From Ilyonectria destructans (Eukaryota > Ascomycota > Sordariomycetes > Hypocreales > Nectriaceae): a stretch of 64,000 nt of DNA. Positions 1 through 11,935 of the stretch are shown here, piece by piece (positions within the stretch are counted from its first letter, which is position 1; each line of letters opens with the position of its first letter). The position numbers and the translations under genes were made by a program. The notes under the pieces were generated by a model. It did no database searches, was not told the origin of the DNA, and saw only the letters and a program-made list of their open reading frames with translations. The stretch lies in NCBI GenBank assembly GCA_020740775.1, contig JAHEWK010000034.1, forward strand, positions 248,001 through 312,000, in the 5' to 3' direction.

Positions 1-478
1 AGGGGGTAATATTCGCAGTCGCTGAGGCACGGACGCGATTTGGCGGCGTTGTGGCGCTAAGCCGCTGAATCCGCCCCCTACCCAAAGGCCGCCGTGGATA
101 TCCTATTGATATCAAACACAAGAAGTCCACTTACTTGGGAATACCCAACCAGAACCAACTTTGTGGTTGGGCATCGACTGTTGAACGAGTTCACCGCAGA
201 ATCAACAGCATTCGTACCAGTCACCGCCGAGTTCGCGTAGCTGATGCCTCCACAGCTACTCTGCCCACCACAAGCGGGGTAGGCAATGGCCTCAGAAGTC
301 GCACCTGGGTTCGAATTGAGGATCAAGTTGACAACGGTGCCTGCTGAGCCGTATCCAGGAGGGCAGTCGTCTCCCGGGCTCCAAAGACGTGGATGGGCGG
401 GCAGCTCTGTCTCGGGACTAGGCCAGCACCCAGTGTCTACGAAAACAGACACGTCAAGACGACGCTGACTTTAACCAT
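1..478 (-). pseudogene. Acetylxylan esterase (CE5) pseudogene, 3' end outside the window
   Basis: This is a relic of a secreted CE5 acetylxylan esterase/cutinase-fold enzyme, which removes acetyl groups from xylan. An ATG at 478 opens a hydrophobic signal-like stretch, but an in-frame TAG falls 13 codons later, before the mature start (QSCPPIHVFGARETT). A single missing base near 361 then moves the frame to PPGYGS. The next ~75 codons are well kept: YPACGGQSSCGGISYANS and the nucleophile motif VGYSQ. A GTAAGT donor follows directly after the Gln codon (134-129), where an intron would fit. A plausible acceptor near 76 leads to G-A-D-S-A-A and then a TAG. The rest runs off the window. Two stops plus one frameshift make this a dead gene unless the sequence is wrong. 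It is divergent from the GH11 xylanase. Confidence 0.8.
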
Positions 479-1472
479 GGTGAGGAATTTGTTTCCTATG
501 ATGAGGAAAAATGTGAGAATGTTGGTGCTTGATGTGATAGAAAGGATGGGGACAGACCTGAACACTTGAAGCCAAGCATTTTTATACATCACATTTGCGT
601 AGCTCTTCGTGTAATACTACATCAAACCTTCGGTTAAAGTCCTGTCTCCTATGATGCTTATTATCGTGCCTATCCATAAGACCACCTGACGATAGTATTC
701 ATACAACATCTAATTTACCGGCGGTCGGACTAAAGGAAACCTCTTTCTCCTCACGAGCACGAGATATAGTGTTGTGGGCCGGGTAAATGGCTAACGTGAA
801 GGCTTTGTCATGTTTCTACCCATCAATGTCGTATTCGGATGCAGTTTATGCTTGCCGTCTACCGAATTAGACCAAGGATATTCCCTGAAAAGTACACACT
901 GTCACGAGCCCGGGTCTCGGAAGGACGGTCCCCTTGCACGCATGGACACGGCAATCGTGCCACGAGGGCATTTAGGCAAATTTACTCCGCAATATAGCTG
1001 AGACTATTAGGATTGACATTGCCGAAGCAATCGCCCTATGCGGCCCCCATTGGCTCGAGATGGCGGGCCAGCTTCCTCCGCTGTCCAGCCCTAGATCAAA
1101 TTCGGTATCGTTGCTGATATCCCGAGTCACAGATCGGGCAATGATCATCTCGCCTAGGTACTTTATGTCTAACTGCCTCAGCTCGAATGCATTGGGGGTA
1201 CAACCCTGGGGCGAAACTGAAGAACCCGAACTTTGTAATAATGTCGTCGCTATTAACTTAGATTAGGCTGATCTCAACTCTTGGTGCCCACGTCTACGGC
1301 TCTTCTCTCGCCTACCGCAATGGCTGGCTCATACCCTGCTCATTCTAACTTCCTTTTTGGGATGACGGGGCAAGGGAATCACAATTGACGTGTTTCGTGA
1401 ATACTCACAAATTTTCTTGGCCAAGACAAAGGGTGTGATGATCACGACAATAAGGTCACCGACAAGAAAAAG
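479..1472. other. Divergent intergenic region, no gene seen
   Basis: Roughly 1 kb lies between the esterase relic and the xylanase, and I see no coding signal in it. It would have been a shared promoter region. One GGCTAA hexamer, the core of the XlnR/Xyr1 xylanase-activator site, lies at 789-794, but a single hexamer is weak evidence. Confidence 0.5.
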
Positions 1473-1480
1473 TATTTAAA
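1473..1480 (+). promoter_or_regulatory. Probable TATA box of the xylanase gene
   Basis: TATTTAAA lies about 97 bp upstream of the chosen ATG (1577) and is followed by a C/T- and A-rich leader typical of fungal transcripts. The spacing fits a start of transcription near 1500. Confidence 0.55.
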
Positions 1481-1504
1481 ATCCCACTCGTCCGTCTCCA
1501 ATAA

Positions 1505-2254
<750 letters not shown>

Positions 2255-2692
2255 TCTAATTCCAAGCACAAGAGATTATGCAAGCGTGAAGCTTTGACAA
2301 GCATGGGGTGAATGTGAGAGCCTGAGAGGAAACACGTCGAAGCCGTTTCAGGTCAGTTGGTGGATTTGAGAGCGAGTTGGTTCAATGTCTGTCGTTACCG
2401 CAAAGCATCAATCTTCCTTTCTACTTCTATAGCTTGTACATATTTCAATGCGAATTTTGTCTTGGGCCCCATTATATTCGTTCACCATTAAGATTATTAG
2501 TGAGTCTATCCTAAGCTTGTGAGTCTGAGCCTCGAAGGTGATTGGGTGGATCTCTCCTCGGAAAATTTCCCGTAGCAAGTTCCAATGGGAGCGTAGAAGG
2601 TCAAAGGTATCTGAGACACCATTGATACATAGATTACTCTCCCTAGGTTCCGTCTTTTAGGTAAAGATTTTGCGAATTAGACGATTTGTTAT
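2255..2692. other. 3' flank of the xylanase, no gene seen
   Basis: This is untranslated and intergenic sequence up to the left end of hAT-1. I see no open frame or repeat worth naming. Confidence 0.5.
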
Positions 2693-5600
2693 CAGTGATC
2701 TTATTGGATTGGAGGCAATTTGGATTGGATTGGAGTGGACAGAAAATGGCTGGATTGGATTTCATGTTTCCCAAAATTTGGATTGGATTGGATTGATTGG
2801 CAACAGGCTCCTGGAGCTCCAATGGTCTAACCTGATATGGCCAGATCTAAGCCTAATTTGGTCGTTGTGACGTAGCCTCCCGTCACACACCACCACGAGA
2901 CGCGCACCTTCTGTAACACCCAAACGCGCAACAGATAGGTCGAGCAAAAACATGCAGGAAAACGCGTCGCTCGCGTCTACAACAGTCATTTTACTATGGC
3001 AGACGTGTCTAAACAGTCCACTCACCAGCTACACCATGGCCACTATCTCCAGCTATTTCGGCGCTACCAGCGCTCGGCGTCCGGATTCTGACAGAGTTAT
3101 TCTTTCTCCCGCATATATTAGCCCTCGCCCAAATGACTCGGCCGGAATCCTAATCGAACCTGACGAATTCAAGCTGAATGGGAAGCAGTTTGTTCGCTAC
3201 TGTGCCGTAGCAAAGTCCCAAAAGCACACTAAGAAGAGGACATCAGTTGTCTGGCAGTATGGTGAAGATATACAATTGGAGCAGGACGCAACGAAGAAGT
3301 TCTGGTACTGTTATCTGTGTGAGCGGCAGCAGCGCCAGCAGGGGCTTCCAATTTCCGGCAAGGGCAACTGCACTGCCTTAGACCACCTCGAATCGAAACA
3401 CCAAATTGACAGGGAGACTGGTGAGCATAGACCAGCAAAGAACGACCCCTCACAGCCGTCAATTGTCGACTTCAACAGCATATCAACCGTTGTATTCAAA
3501 CGCCGATTTGACGACTTCAAGGAGCTTCTTATTCGATGGATCGTCTATTGTCACATCGCCTTCTTCCAAATCGAGAACCTCTACTTCCGCGACCTCCTCT
3601 TCTATGTATTTCCAGGCCTAACAACGCTCCTACCAAAGGCGAGCCTCGTGATTCGCAAATGGATCATAGAGGCATTTGAGGCGCGCAAGGAGAGGCTGCG
3701 TCAAGAAATGCAAGCGGCACACAGCAATATATCGATATCGTTCGATTTATGGACATCGCCGAACTACCAGGCCACCCTGGGATGTGTCGCGCACTTTGTC
3801 AGCAGAAATGGTAAGAGACGAACGGCGGTGCTGGCTCTTCGCGAACTGGTTGGCGAACATTCGGGAGAAAACATGGCAGATGTCCTCCTACACATATTTA
3901 GCGAGTACGGGATCAGCGGCAGAATCGGTTATTTCATGGCTGACAACGCGACTTCGAATGATGCCTGTATTGACCTGGTCCTCCAAGCTCTTTATCCGAA
4001 CATGAGCAAGAAACATCGCCTACGACGACGCCTTCGGTGTTTCGGCCATATCGTCAACCTTTGCGCCCAGGCCTTTATTATGGGAAAGGATGCTGAGAAG
4101 ACCTGCAAGGATCTGGAATCGGCGTATCGAGAAGGAGACTTGACACGGATTGGCGAGCTGTGGAAGCGACGTGGTGCAATTGGAAGGCTCCACAATATCG
4201 TACGGTATATTAGAGCGAGTCCTCAACGCCGCCAATTCTTCAGATCAATAGAAATAGGCGGTGAACTGGCTGCATTCGATGGATTAGAGGTAAGGCCCTT
4301 ATTTCGCGCCGCATTTTAATGCAACAGCACCGTATATTCCCACTTCAGAGACTGATGTTCGAGTGTCATGCAGCTTGTTCAAAGCCAGTCGACGCGCTGG
4401 AATTCTTATTTTCTATCGATTGGACGCGCCCTTAACGTCAAAGAACGCATCCAGCTCTTCTGCGATCAATATGAGCCTCCACTGGGTGACATGGGCGTCC
4501 TGGATAACCGGCTTACACCGCGGCAATGGGATGAACTCGGACACCTCCATGACCAACTCGAGACATTCTACGAAGCCACCATCATGAACGAAGGGAGGCA
4601 GTGGACTCTTGCGGATCATTTTCAATCGTTGGATTGGCTAATTGATGAAATCCAACTTGCTCGGCAAAAATTTGAACAACTTGCTGACGATGCCCTCCGC
4701 AAGCGTGGCCCGAATCAGCAGGATACCCAAAGCGAAGTCGATGACTATAATTGGCTTGCTGCGGCAGCAGAAGTTGCCTGGAAGAAATGCGAGAAGTACT
4801 ACAACAAGGCTGATGATTCGCCCGCTTACTACGCCGCTATATCGTTGAATCCAACCCTCAAGAATCAGTGGTACCATCAGGTTTGGAATGAGAGCGATGA
4901 TAAGCGTGCCTGGATCCAGGCAGCGGTTGGGGCTGTCAAAGAGCTCTGGACTGAGGAATATCGAGGAAAGTTTGCTGGCGGAGCCCCAGTTCCTACTCAC
5001 ATCTCTAAGGCGCCGGAATTAAAGGAGAAATCGTTCACCTCGGTTCGGAATCACAAGCGGCTTAAACTACGCCAGTCCGACCCTAAATTAAGTCATGAAC
5101 TACCCTCGGTGGACCACTACAACGAGTTTATCACCACTGACGTTATCGGCCTTAAGGATGACGAAGAATTCGATCCCATTCAGTACTGGAATGAGCGCTA
5201 CCACTCGCAGACGGACCTAGCTCGTATGGCGCTGGACGTGTTGGCCGTGCCTCCCATGTCGGATGAGCGTGAGCGCTTATTTAGCAGTGCCAAGCTCCTC
5301 CTTACGGATCGTCGTTCACGACTTCGGATGGACGTAATCGAAGCCAGCGAGTGCCTACGGGCTTGGTATGGACGCCCAGAGCGGAAGGCATTTGATAACT
5401 CCAGTATCGGCTTGATGGAAGACGAAGCAAGGGATGAGGCTGGGGCCTGTGGGCGGGGTGCGGCAGGGGAAGAAGATGGCGGTGGAGATGACGGTAGTGA
5501 GGAGTCAAATATATTGGAGAACACTGCTGGTGAGCATACTTAATGGGCTCAGGGTTTAGCTAGTATCATGGGATCTTGTGTCGCAATTTCTGATGGATCT

Positions 5601-5986
5601 GGATCGTAGCATAAAAGCTCTTGATTTTTCCTCTCTAACGACTGAAAAGAGGTCGGTTTCTTATACATAAGGTCAATAGGGCCGCCAGGGCCGTTGTGTT
5701 GAAGAACTTGCTTTTTGGGAGGTAGATGGTAGCTGATACCAACCTCCGACTGGAAGACCTTCCTTCCGGTTTGATCAATTGTATAACGTTTTGGTCTGTT
5801 GGATGTGACATCTTGTTCTGCATCATATATCCTCGACGTTTATTCAGCGGCTTACTAATCGTCCCAAAAGGGTAAAAACATGATCTGGATCGGTTCTGGA
5901 TATCCAGGAGGCAGCATGCCTTCGCATCTGGACTGGATTGGAGCGACCCTCGGATCCAGCTCCAATCCAATCCAATAAGATCACTG
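2693..5986 (+). mobile_element. hAT transposon copy hAT-1, apparently full length
   Basis: The ends are inverted copies that both read inward CAGTGATCTTATTGGATTGG (2693 rightward, 5986 leftward). They are followed by subterminal arrays of the short unit TTGGATTGGA, typical of hAT ends where transposase binds. The element is 3294 bp and holds one complete transposase gene. No 8-bp target duplication is visible: the left flank is TTTGTTAT and the right flank GGTGGAGG. The flanks therefore probably do not come from one insertion event. The right flank runs straight into a helicase relic. Confidence 0.85.
3036..5543 (+). CDS. hAT-family transposase of hAT-1
   Basis: DDE transposase of the hAT superfamily, two exons (3036-4289 and 4374-5543), about 807 residues. 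The first ATG that gives a natural start is 3036 (MATISSYFG); the frame is open further upstream. Intron 4290-4373 (GTAAGG...GCAG) joins GLE to LVQSQSTRWNSYF, the conserved hAT block around RW. An N-terminal BED zinc finger is visible (YCYLCER...HLESKH, about residues 90-125). The catalytic region includes ISFDLWTSPNYQATLG and FMADNATSNDACI. The C-terminal dimerisation block reads DPIQYWNERY...LAVPPMSDERERLFSSAK. An acidic Gly/Asp/Glu-rich tail ends the protein. No stop or frameshift is seen, so it could be functional. Confidence 0.9.
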
Positions 5987-6002
5987 GGTGGAGGCAAAGA
6001 AC

Positions 6003-6669
6003 CAGGGAAACGGCGCAGGGCAGGCGCCAAGCGACAACGCTGGCAATCTATCTAACAGGTTCCCTGTTGCTAAGGGTGCCAGGGTAATGCTCACGACTAA
6101 TCTATGGCAGCCAGCTGGCCTAGTTAATGGCGCTTAGGGTACTGTATACGATATCGCCTGGAACGTAGGCGCCGAACCCTGGGAAGACCCCCCAGCCGTT
6201 ATTATGGTGGATTTTGATGGCTACGACGGACCGCCGTATCTAACAACTAACGAGGGCAGGAAAATCGTACCCATCCTTCCAGTCACGCGTGATTTCCTAG
6301 TTGGCAACGAGACCTGCGCTCGCACGCAGTTTCCCCTGATCGTGGCATTTGCTATCACTGTTCACAAATGCCAGAGCCTAACGAAGGATCAGATAGTTAC
6401 TGACCTCGCTACACGCGACTTCCAGGCCGGTATTAGTTATGTTGCTGTCTCACGAGTTACCTCGCTGCAGGGCCTACTCCTTGAGGCGCCTTTCGATCGT
6501 CAGAGCCTCTATAACCACACGCCCACGGAAGGTTATACGCCTGCGCTTCCTGCGTACTGCGTTTGTGGCTAACTATAAGGCAGGGATGAAGATGCGACTT
6601 GCTGACCAACAACGCCGTCAGGCTCAACAGCTGACCGATCCGCCGTATTCACCACGCTACATTGACTAA
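6003..6669 (+). pseudogene. C-terminal relic of a PIF1-like helicase (Helitron-type)
   Basis: The translation matches the end of a PIF1/RecD-like helicase of the kind carried by fungal Helitrons: FPVAKGARVMLTTNLW, then GLVNGA-stop-GTVYDI, then FPLIVAFAITVHKCQSLT and YVAVSRVTSLQGLLL. An in-frame TAG at about 6135 replaces one residue. The last conserved part (KMRLADQQRRQAQQL, ending near 6669) is in a different frame from the block before 6572, so there is at least one frameshift. No RepHel nuclease, Walker motif or Helitron terminus is present. This is a broken fragment next to hAT-1. Confidence 0.8.
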
Positions 6670-7147
6670 ACGATGTGTTGCTATAGGCTACAGGGAAAGG
6701 GGAGGTTTGACAAACCGTATATAGTTAGATTGGGCGTGTCAGGAAGCGTGAGAGGGAACAAACTTCCTTACTACAGGTTTCAAGCGGTTTAACAGCTGGT
6801 TACCCGCCGTAAGAGAAAGGGAGGCTCTAGGGGGTCCTCCCAGGAGAGTTGAATTGCAGATATACGATATTTACCCTTCGGGCTGGATATTCAGCCGTTA
6901 AGTCTCTTGCCTTGGCAACTTAACGGGTGTTCGAAGTATTTTAACAACATCCTCTCGCCTTGTAGTCATAAGGCCGAAGAGCGTATCCTCGCGAGACGGC
7001 GGGAGCGTGGCAGTAAGGTAGACCATTTCCACTCCAATCAGCGCTAGGCTTCCCAGCTCTTGCAACTTTGGTCGAAACGCCCTTGTGCCCTCGAGAATAG
7101 ATAAACAACCTTGGGTGAGAGTTGTCTGTCACATTTTCTAGGAGGGA
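6670..7147. other. Intergenic, no gene seen
   Basis: No convincing frame. A small inverted repeat (GGGAGG...CCTCCC near 6820-6843) is present, but it is not followed by the CTRR terminus a Helitron end would need. Confidence 0.4.
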
Positions 7148-7722
7148 TTGACTAACAAAGTAGTACGTGGTCGTATCCCAGAGTTAGCAACTAAGAAAGG
7201 CGAAGGGTTCGTCCATAACAGCGTGCACTACGCTACCGCCAGCTTCCCAATCAGCCCTTCTACACCGCTTCACGAGATTGCTCTACACAATCGCATAGAA
7301 GTCAATAAAGCACTGGAACAGTCTGATATCCAGGCTGGGGTCAGCACTCTTCGAGAGATAGCCAAATGTGGGCAGATAATGCGTATATGCGAGCCTCATT
7401 ATAGGATCTACAGTGCCTCAAACTGGAGCGGATCGTGGCAGGGAATCGACTTTTCCAAAGCAGCCCCAGAATCCTACAAGATGACTGGGAATGAAAGACA
7501 GGTTATAGTCGTTGGTCAAAGCAGGACCAAGGGAAGTCCAATGAGAAGTAAGAACACCAAGATGCCCTACAAGAGACTCATGACACTGATCGTTCGATAA
7601 ACCGTGCTGTGACTATGTGTAGGACAGATAAAGGTTTTTGGTGCGACTTTGCGGCACCTTTGAAGGTTATGGCGATGGTAAAGGAACTACTTGCCAAGGA
7701 TCCATTGTTGGAGAGTCTCTAG
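7148..7722 (+). pseudogene. Decayed fungal acyltransferase (transferase/BAHD-like), C-terminal part
   Basis: A 150-codon open stretch without a proper ATG (7148-7600) reads like the C-terminal half of fungal transferase-family (PF02458-like) acyltransferases: LHEIALHNRIEVNKALEQSD, ICEPHYRIYSASNW and GIDFSKAA. The expected C-terminus (GFWCDFAAPLKVMAMVKELL, stop TAG 7720-7722) follows in another frame after a stop at 7600, so the gene is frameshifted or has a lost intron. No N-terminal half with the HxxxD catalytic motif is found upstream. These enzymes acylate secondary metabolites using acyl-CoA. Family assignment is by recognition of motifs only. Confidence 0.5.
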
Positions 7723-7863
7723 GAGGGAAGTCTGATGCTGAAATAATGAATAAATACCTAAGGAGCCATTGCCAGTTGCATAAGAATATCGATCAAGATA
7801 TGAACTTGGTGCTAAGTGCATCCCAGCGCGAGGAAGATATCGCCTGCAAGTTGAGCTAAAATG

Positions 7864-8775
7864 TCAGAGTATTGGCCTGACAGCATGATACTCCATAGAA
7901 ACTGTATAGGAACTCTCCGCAGCCTTCTTCCAGGTAGTCCCAATCGTTTCCCAGTACCTCTCTGGATGCTTCCTCATATGTCCAACATGCCCGCTGTCAT
8001 CAAATAACTGACCATCAACCGGGTAACCAGATTCGCGTCCGTCAGCAATATGCTGTTCGATATGTTCCCAGGGAATTATGATGTCTTCCTTGCCATACAA
8101 GAAAAGCCTTAAACTTTGATTGCTTTCCCACCCTTCGTCATAGAAGATCCTCTTGCTAAACATGGGGGCAGATTCTCCTCCAGAGAGATAGTCAAACAGG
8201 TGTATCCAGCAAAAGAAGAGACCACAAAAGGTTTGGGTTACGATGAACGGCAAGGGGAGTCGTGGTGCTGCTCCTATGGCCATCGCGTTCGACCATCGTT
8301 TCAAATTATCCCAAGTTAATTCCGGGGTTCCAGGCGTGGAGTCATAGACAGTCAGCGCATGGGGCATGGGCCTGTTGTAGAGCTCCTTGTAGGCGTTGAG
8401 CGTGGCTGAATAGTTGATTGCTCCGGAATTCGACAAGACATGGAAGAGGACAAAGCCGTCTGAGGAATCTTTGGGGAAAATCTCGTGAATAATGGGAAGC
8501 ATTTGGTCTGACCGTTGAGAGACATTGTCGAAAAAGCCTTTGTAGATTGGGGATAGTACCGCAATTTGCTTCGCGTTCGGGTAAAGCTGTCGATACCCAT
8601 CAGTGAATTTTGAGACGTGCTTGGGAGGGGCGTCACCCCAGCCGTAGATGACGACGGCTCGAGGATGCTCCGCAATTGGCTTCGCATCTACGAATTGCTC
8701 GCTGCCACGCGCAAAAACGCGGTCGGAGAGGGCCGTGAAGCCGGGGAAGATGCTGGAACCTGGGCGATTGCTCAT
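7864..8775 (-). CDS. DUF829/TMEM53-like alpha/beta hydrolase (PaxU family)
   Basis: Alpha/beta-hydrolase-fold protein of the DUF829 family, 303 residues, single exon, ATG at 8775. The strand-turn-helix start AVVIYGWGDAPPKHVSKF (about 40-57), the nucleophile region LFHVLSNSGA (Ser115), an acidic residue in LYGKEDIIIPW and the His in DDSGHVGHMRKHPERYW form a complete putative triad. A hydrophobic stretch near residues 180-195 may be a helix of the cap. The family includes PaxU-type proteins of indole-diterpene clusters and TMEM53-like proteins; the substrate is unknown. Its stop lies close to the acyltransferase relic, which is on the other strand. It looks intact. Confidence 0.88.
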   Translation of the reverse strand: MSNRPGSSIFPGFTALSDRVFARGSEQFVDAKPIAEHPRAVVIYGWGDAPPKHVSKFTDGYRQLYPNAKQIAVLSPIYKGFFDNVSQRSDQMLPIIHEIFPKDSSDGFVLFHVLSNSGAINYSATLNAYKELYNRPMPHALTVYDSTPGTPELTWDNLKRWSNAMAIGAAPRLPLPFIVTQTFCGLFFCWIHLFDYLSGGESAPMFSKRIFYDEGWESNQSLRLFLYGKEDIIIPWEHIEQHIADGRESGYPVDGQLFDDSGHVGHMRKHPERYWETIGTTWKKAAESSYTVSMEYHAVRPIL

Positions 8776-8960
8776 AGCGTCTCGATAGCTAAAAAGGGTT
8801 ATTCTATTGTGGGATAACAGCGAAAGATTTGAGGATCATGGTTCTTATGAAGGGCTACTTGATGAAGCCAAGGTTTTCCAAGAACACATCTTAATAAGCT
8901 TATCGCATTAACTTAGCTAATTAAGAAGGATTGGCTGAGAATGGGCCAGAGACATAGCAA

Positions 8961-9146
8961 GACAAAGTTAAACACATAAAGACCGATGCCAGGGTGATGC
9001 TAATGTGAAAGTCCGACTGCTATTGCAGCCTTATGGTTGCCCATTCATTGCGGCACCGTTGCACTAGACCCTGGAAAGTCCGTTGGTCAAGAGAAAGTTA
9101 AAACACATAAAGACCGATGCAAGGTTGGTGCTGATGTGAAAGTCCG
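8961..9146 (+). repeat. Direct repeat pair of about 55 bp
   Basis: Two imperfect copies, 8961-9015 and 9091-9146, share AAGTTAAACACATAAAGACC-like and TAATGTGAAAGTCCG-like blocks. They lie upstream of the hydrolase gene and could be a local duplication or the relic of a small element. Confidence 0.6.
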
Positions 9147-9476
9147 TTCAGGTTCAGGTTCAATTCCTACTCGGTTTTAGCCGCCATTCCACAGCAGCCA
9201 TGCCCGGTAAGCGGGGTTTGGCTGACAGCCGAAGCGCCCCGAATATTTGTCCGTGGCGCCCCACTTCGCCAACGGGCCGTCGGACATGGTGCGCCAGGTC
9301 ATCATTCGCATTGCTGGCCGACCTGGGAGTTTTTTTTTTTTTTCGCGTCGACAACACGCGCGTAAATACGCGTTATGTTGGCCTCACTGAGCTTCGCTGC
9401 CATGGATGGGAATTACCGGTCTGACATGAACACCCATCGGAGTATTGACGTAATTACCGAAGTACAGCCTGGGGTA

Positions 9477-9778
9477 CGGAGGGCCCTTTCAAAAGTCTTT
9501 TCCAAGCGCTAGTTTGAAAAAGGAAATCCGACGACTGTGGCTTGGTTAAGTACATCAAGTACTTTCTGTGGTACCTTATCCGCTAAAGGCTGCTAATTTT
9601 ACAGCAGCCTATCCTCACTGTATTACATTCTAATCCCCCTAGTACCCCTAAAACTATAGTGGATGTAGCAGCTAACTCATTGTGGCTGGATTCTACACCT
9701 TGTATCTTAGGTAACTAACAAGGATTGAGAGATGTGGCGCATTTAGCGCTTGGAAAAGACTTTTGAAAGGGCCCTCCG
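9477..9778. mobile_element. MITE with about 36-bp perfect terminal inverted repeats, TA target
   Basis: A 302-bp non-coding element. The ends are perfect inverted repeats of about 36 bp beginning CGGAGGGCCCTTTCAAAAGT. TA sits on both sides (9475-9476 and 9779-9780), the target duplication of Tc1/mariner/pogo transposases. No open frame lies inside. It must be moved in trans. The ends do not match pogo-1 or the Fot copies in this window. Confidence 0.88.
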
Positions 9779-10134
9779 TACAGATTATGATCATTAATCT
9801 GCGCCAATCATTACCCGAGCCATGCCTTTCTGCGTGGTCAGCGGTCCTTCAGCTGGATCAGTAATCACAATACTCATGCTATAAACTCCGACGGAATTAT
9901 TACCCTTCCTGTCCCCGAAAGCCCATGTCGCCATCGCTACACATCTCAACCGTTGGCCCTATTGGGTTTGGTCCTCCCGGGCGTAATGCATTCCATTCCA
10001 TCTCAACCGTTACAAAGTTGATTAAAAAGGGAAGAGACCCTGGGCATTTAAAGTAGATGAAGTCTGGCCTTGAGAATGAACAGTAAAAGAGCTGTGCGAC
10101 GCCATCGAGAACTAGACCTCGGCCAACAACAGCC
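9779..10134. other. 5' flank of the MFS gene
   Basis: Likely promoter and leader of the transporter. No clear motif is seen beyond a general pyrimidine-rich leader. Confidence 0.35.
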
Positions 10135-11814
10135 ATGGCGACAACTCTGAACGACGACGCCGCAACCGTGGCGGGCGATATCGCGCTGGCGACTTCAATC
10201 CAAAACGATTCTACGACCGAGAATAACGTTGAGTTGGCTCAGCCGAAGGAGCATCCCGAAGTGACGGATGAGCTGGACTGGGACAACAACCCACACAATC
10301 CCTACAATTGGCCGGCTTGGAAGAAGGTATTGCAGGTTGTGATGCTCTCCTCTGCTGCGCTTCTGGCGTAAGTGATATATCTCTTAACTACCTGATGATC
10401 TACTGACCTTAGATTCAGATCGATAGGAACTTCCATCATGAGCTCTGCCCGCAACGACCTTATGATCGAGTTTAACGTCAGTAGCACGGTCGCTCTGCTC
10501 CCTTTGACTATGTACGTCCTTTCTCTGGGCATCGGACCTGTCATCGGCGGCCCGTTGTCCGAGACAATTGGCCGGTATACCATCTACGTCGCGAGTGTTC
10601 CTCTCGGGGCTCTCTTCACCATCGGAGCCGGCTTTGTACACAACATGGGGGCTTTGTGCTTCCTCCGCTTCATGGCTGGCCTCTGTTGGGGTCCTGTACT
10701 GGCTGTTGCGCCGGGGTCTTTGTCCGAGACGTTCACGCCCAAGTCCCGAGGACCTGTGTCGGCTGTGTTTATCCTGATGCCGTTCCTGGGGCCTGGATTA
10801 GGGTGAGTACAAGATGTTCCGCCCTCAAAGTGTTGTAGAGCCATTATCTAACTTAGTCAAAGACCTGTCATTGGATCGTTCGTTGTTAACCGGAAGGGCT
10901 GGCGATGGACACAATGGACTCTTATCTTCTTTGCTATCTTCGCCATCATCGTCACGGCGCTCACTCAAGAGACGTTCCATCCGGCGATCAAGCGCAAGCT
11001 GGCAAAAAAGAACGGTCTGAAGGTTGACCCATCGCCACCCCTATCTGCTCGACTAAAGGCCTTTGCTGTCGCCGCCCTCGTTCGTCCGATCCGAATGCTC
11101 TTCCTCGAACCGATCACGGGATTTATCTGTCTTTACGTTTCGGCCGAGTTCGGAACACTGTTCAGCTTCTTCGCTGCTGTTCCATACACCTTCGGGACGG
11201 TGTATCAGTTCTCGATTGAGGAGTCCGGTTTGGTGTTCCTCTCCATAGTCATTGGCTGCATCCTTGGACTCGTCACCGTTATCCTTTGCGATGCGCTTCT
11301 CTACCGCAAACAGGCGACAAATTACCCGCCGCATCAGATTCCTCCAGAGCACCGCCTGTATCCTGCGATGATTGGCAGTATCGGACTACCTATTGGCCTG
11401 TTCTGGTTTGCCTGGACTGCGCGACCTGGAGTCTCTTGGGCCAGTCCTGCGTCGGCGATGATCATCTTTGCCTGGGGCAATCTTTGCGTCTTCGTCAGCA
11501 CGATCCAGTACGTCGCAGATACATATCACGGTAGTGTTGTCGCCAGCGCAGCAGCTGCGAACAGCCTTGCGCGGTATGGCTTCGCTGGAGTGTTTCCACT
11601 CTTCACAATTCAGAGTAAGTCGCGATTCTTCCCCCATGTGAATGTCAGGATGACAAGCTGACCCGATGAAGTGTACCAGAAGCTTGGCATCGATTGGGCG
11701 AGCAGCCTGTTGGGATTTATTGCACTCGCGTTGTTGCCCGTTCCATGGGTTCTGTTCAAATACGGCCCGCAGGTCAGAGCTAAGAGCCAGTACGAGACGG
11801 TTCAGTTCCAGTAG
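10135..11814 (+). CDS. MFS drug:H+ antiporter-like transporter (DHA1 type)
   Basis: Plasma-membrane major-facilitator exporter of the DHA1 type, four exons: 10135-10367, about 10419-10802, about 10857-11614 and 11672-11814. Introns begin GTAAGT, GTGAGT and GTAAGT. Two acceptors are ambiguous by 6 nt (10413 or 10419; 10857 or 10863); all choices keep the frame. The cytoplasmic N-terminus ends with the family signature DWDNNPHNPYNWPAWKK. Then come helices with PVIGGPLSETIGRY (motif A region), FLRFMAGLCWGPVLAVAPGSL and FLGPGLG...PVIG (motif C), a long central loop, and the second half ending ADTYHGSVVASAAAANSLARYGFAGVF. About 490 residues, intact. Substrates of such proteins include drugs and metabolites; the substrate here is unknown. 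Confidence 0.92.
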
Positions 11815-11935
11815 AGCATCGACTGAGAAGGGAGACGGCAGAATAAATGTATATGTTCTATAGTATGACCTAGAATTGTGGTCGTAAATATAGCGTCATC
11901 AAATTTGAAGCGATAAGATTTCATAGCTCATTGAG

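Noticed and set aside
6820..6850. GGGAGG...CCTCCC hairpin downstream of the helicase relic as a Helitron 3' end
   Set aside because: The expected CTRR terminus does not follow, and the hairpin is short.
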